6,675 bases of DNA from an uncultured Bacteroidales bacterium. GTDB lineage: Bacteria > Bacteroidota > Bacteroidia > Bacteroidales > UBA932. The stretch spans positions 1 through 6,675 of the forward strand of contig CAMEBJ010000074.1 of assembly GCA_945912085.1 (NCBI GenBank). Direction: 5' to 3'. Position numbers and translations under genes: made by a program. This document shows, piece by piece, positions 5,732 through 6,675 of this stretch (its first letter is position 1; every line of letters starts with the position of its first letter). A model generated the notes under the pieces. It ran no database searches, was not told where the DNA came from, and was given only the letters and a program-made list of their open reading frames with translations.

Positions 5732-6675
5732 CCTGACAGTAAGGAGGAAGTAATTCTTCTTGCCGCGCTGCACGAGAATGTACTTGCCGTCGATGAGGGC
5801 ATCGGCGCCGATTGTTGCAGCAGGGTCCGTCACCTTGTCCTTGTTGATGCTCACACCGCCTCCCTGAATCATCTTGCGGCACTCTCCCTTTGAAGGGAAG
5901 ACCTGAGTGTGGACGCTCAGAAGGTCGATGATTCCACAAGGCAGCAGGTCGGAGGCTACCTCAAAGGCAGGAACTCCCTCGAACACCTGAAGGAAGGTTT
6001 CCTCATCCAAAGACCTGAGTGTCTGCGAAGTGGCATTCCCGAAAAGAGCCTCGGAAGCAGCCACTGCCTTCTCCCACTCCTGCTGGCCGTGAACCATCAC
6101 AGTGATTTCCCTTGCAAGGAGTTTCTGGAGAGTCCTAAGGTGAGGGGCCTGTGCGTGCTCGGCAAGGGCCGCCTCAATCTGCTCGCGGGAGAGCATAGTG
6201 AAAATCTTGATATACTTTGCCGCATCCTCGTCGGACACATTGAGCCAGAACTGGTAGAAATGGTAAGGGGAAGTCCTCTTCGGGTCGAGCCAGATGTTGC
6301 CTTTCTCGGTCTTTCCGAACTTGCCACCGTCAGCCTTGGTAATCAGAGGGCAGGTCAGCGCGTAGGCCTCCTTGCCGAGAATCCTGCGGATGAGTTCGGA
6401 ACCCGTGGTGATGTTGCCCCACTGGTCGGCGCCGCCCATCTGGAGGGTACAGCCCTTGTGCTCATAGAGATAGAGAAAGTCGTAGCCCTGAAGCAGCTGG
6501 TAGGTGAACTCAGTGAAAGACATTCCCTCGCGAGATTCGCCAGAGAGCCTTTTCTTCACGGAATCCTTGGCCATCATATAGTTCACAGTTATGTGCTTTC
6601 CGATGTCGCGAGTGAAGGCAAGGAAACCGTAGTCCTTCATCCAGTCGTAGTTGTTCACCAGTTCGGCCCTGTTCG
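5729..6675 (-). CDS. tyrS: Tyrosyl-tRNA synthetase, 5' end cut by window edge
   Basis: TyrRS is a class Ic synthetase that activates tyrosine with ATP and transfers it to tRNA-Tyr in the cytosol. The last 314 residues are visible; the frame is open to the right edge ([12 protein letters not shown]), so the GTG codon at 6658 is an internal valine, not a start. Full proteins have about 430 residues, so roughly the first 115, including the HIGH motif, lie outside. Visible signatures are the tyrosine-pocket region YQLLQGYDF (about 58-66 of the fragment), GGADQWGNI (90-98) and the KMSKS-equivalent loop KFGKT (118-122), the usual bacterial TyrRS form. A C-terminal S4 RNA-binding domain (about 245-310; [23 protein letters not shown]) ends in the normal LLTVR-type tail. 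The stop codon is the first triplet of a direct-repeat copy. rbfA follows after 233 bp. Confidence 0.97.
   Translation of the reverse strand, partial: NRAELVNNYDWMKDYGFLAFTRDIGKHITVNYMMAKDSVKKRLSGESREGMSFTEFTYQLLQGYDFLYLYEHKGCTLQMGGADQWGNITTGSELIRRILGKEAYALTCPLITKADGGKFGKTEKGNIWLDPKRTSPYHFYQFWLNVSDEDAAKYIKIFTMLSREQIEAALAEHAQAPHLRTLQKLLAREITVMVHGQQEWEKAVAASEALFGNATSQTLRSLDEETFLQVFEGVPAFEVASDLLPCGIIDLLSVHTQVFPSKGECRKMIQGGGVSINKDKVTDPAATIGADALIDGKYILVQRGKKNYFLLTVR

Noticed and set aside
5521..5740. Integron attC-like site, prompted by GTTA and TAAC near the repeats
   Set aside because: The core triplets do not fit the GTTRRRY/RYYYAAC pattern, and the flanking genes are housekeeping genes in normal orientation, not cassettes.
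5416..5893. Plus-strand open frames across the tyrS-rbfA spacer (5416-5736 and 5642-5893)
   Set aside because: They consist of antisense rbfA or tyrS sequence joined to hairpin-rich spacer and show no family motif.

Overview
The window carries six protein genes, all on the minus strand, and is almost fully coding. It looks like ordinary chromosomal core DNA of a Bacteroidota, probably Bacteroidales. The reasons are the family-typical sequences of PolA (ending GKNWLEAH), RsmG (ISRKD, DSIGKK) and the ECF sigma factor, no Shine-Dalgarno-like sequence before any visible start, one good TAnnTTTG promoter box, and the rbfA/LolC-E-like permease pair that I recall as common in that phylum. Base composition looks moderately GC-rich. 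I cannot fix the genus from sequence alone.

Layout in the direction of transcription (right to left): tyrS (tyrosyl-tRNA synthetase, 5' end beyond the right edge); a 233-bp structured spacer (5496-5728); rbfA (ribosome maturation factor); a four-helix FtsX/LolC-E type permease 6 bp after rbfA; a 73-bp gap with a promoter box; polA (DNA polymerase I); an ECF sigma factor that starts inside the end of polA; and rsmG (16S rRNA G527 methyltransferase, 3' end beyond the left edge). Two transcription units are likely: (tyrS)-rbfA-permease and polA-sigma-rsmG. Most genes serve translation or genome maintenance: tRNA charging, 30S maturation, rRNA methylation and DNA repair. The permease and sigma factor are the exceptions.

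The least ordinary DNA is the tyrS-rbfA spacer. A module of about 36 bp occurs twice as a direct repeat, once starting at the tyrS stop codon and once ending directly before the rbfA start. The 162 bp between the copies hold a chain of short perfect hairpins and a 13-bp inverted copy of the module's core. It could be an inserted interspersed element that duplicated the original spacer, a cis-acting RNA structure controlling rbfA, or both. Two further points stand out. PolA has lost most of the 3'-5' proofreading residues while its other two active sites are intact. The sigma factor is translationally overlapped with polA and has no anti-sigma gene beside it. I did not find a new multi-gene system.
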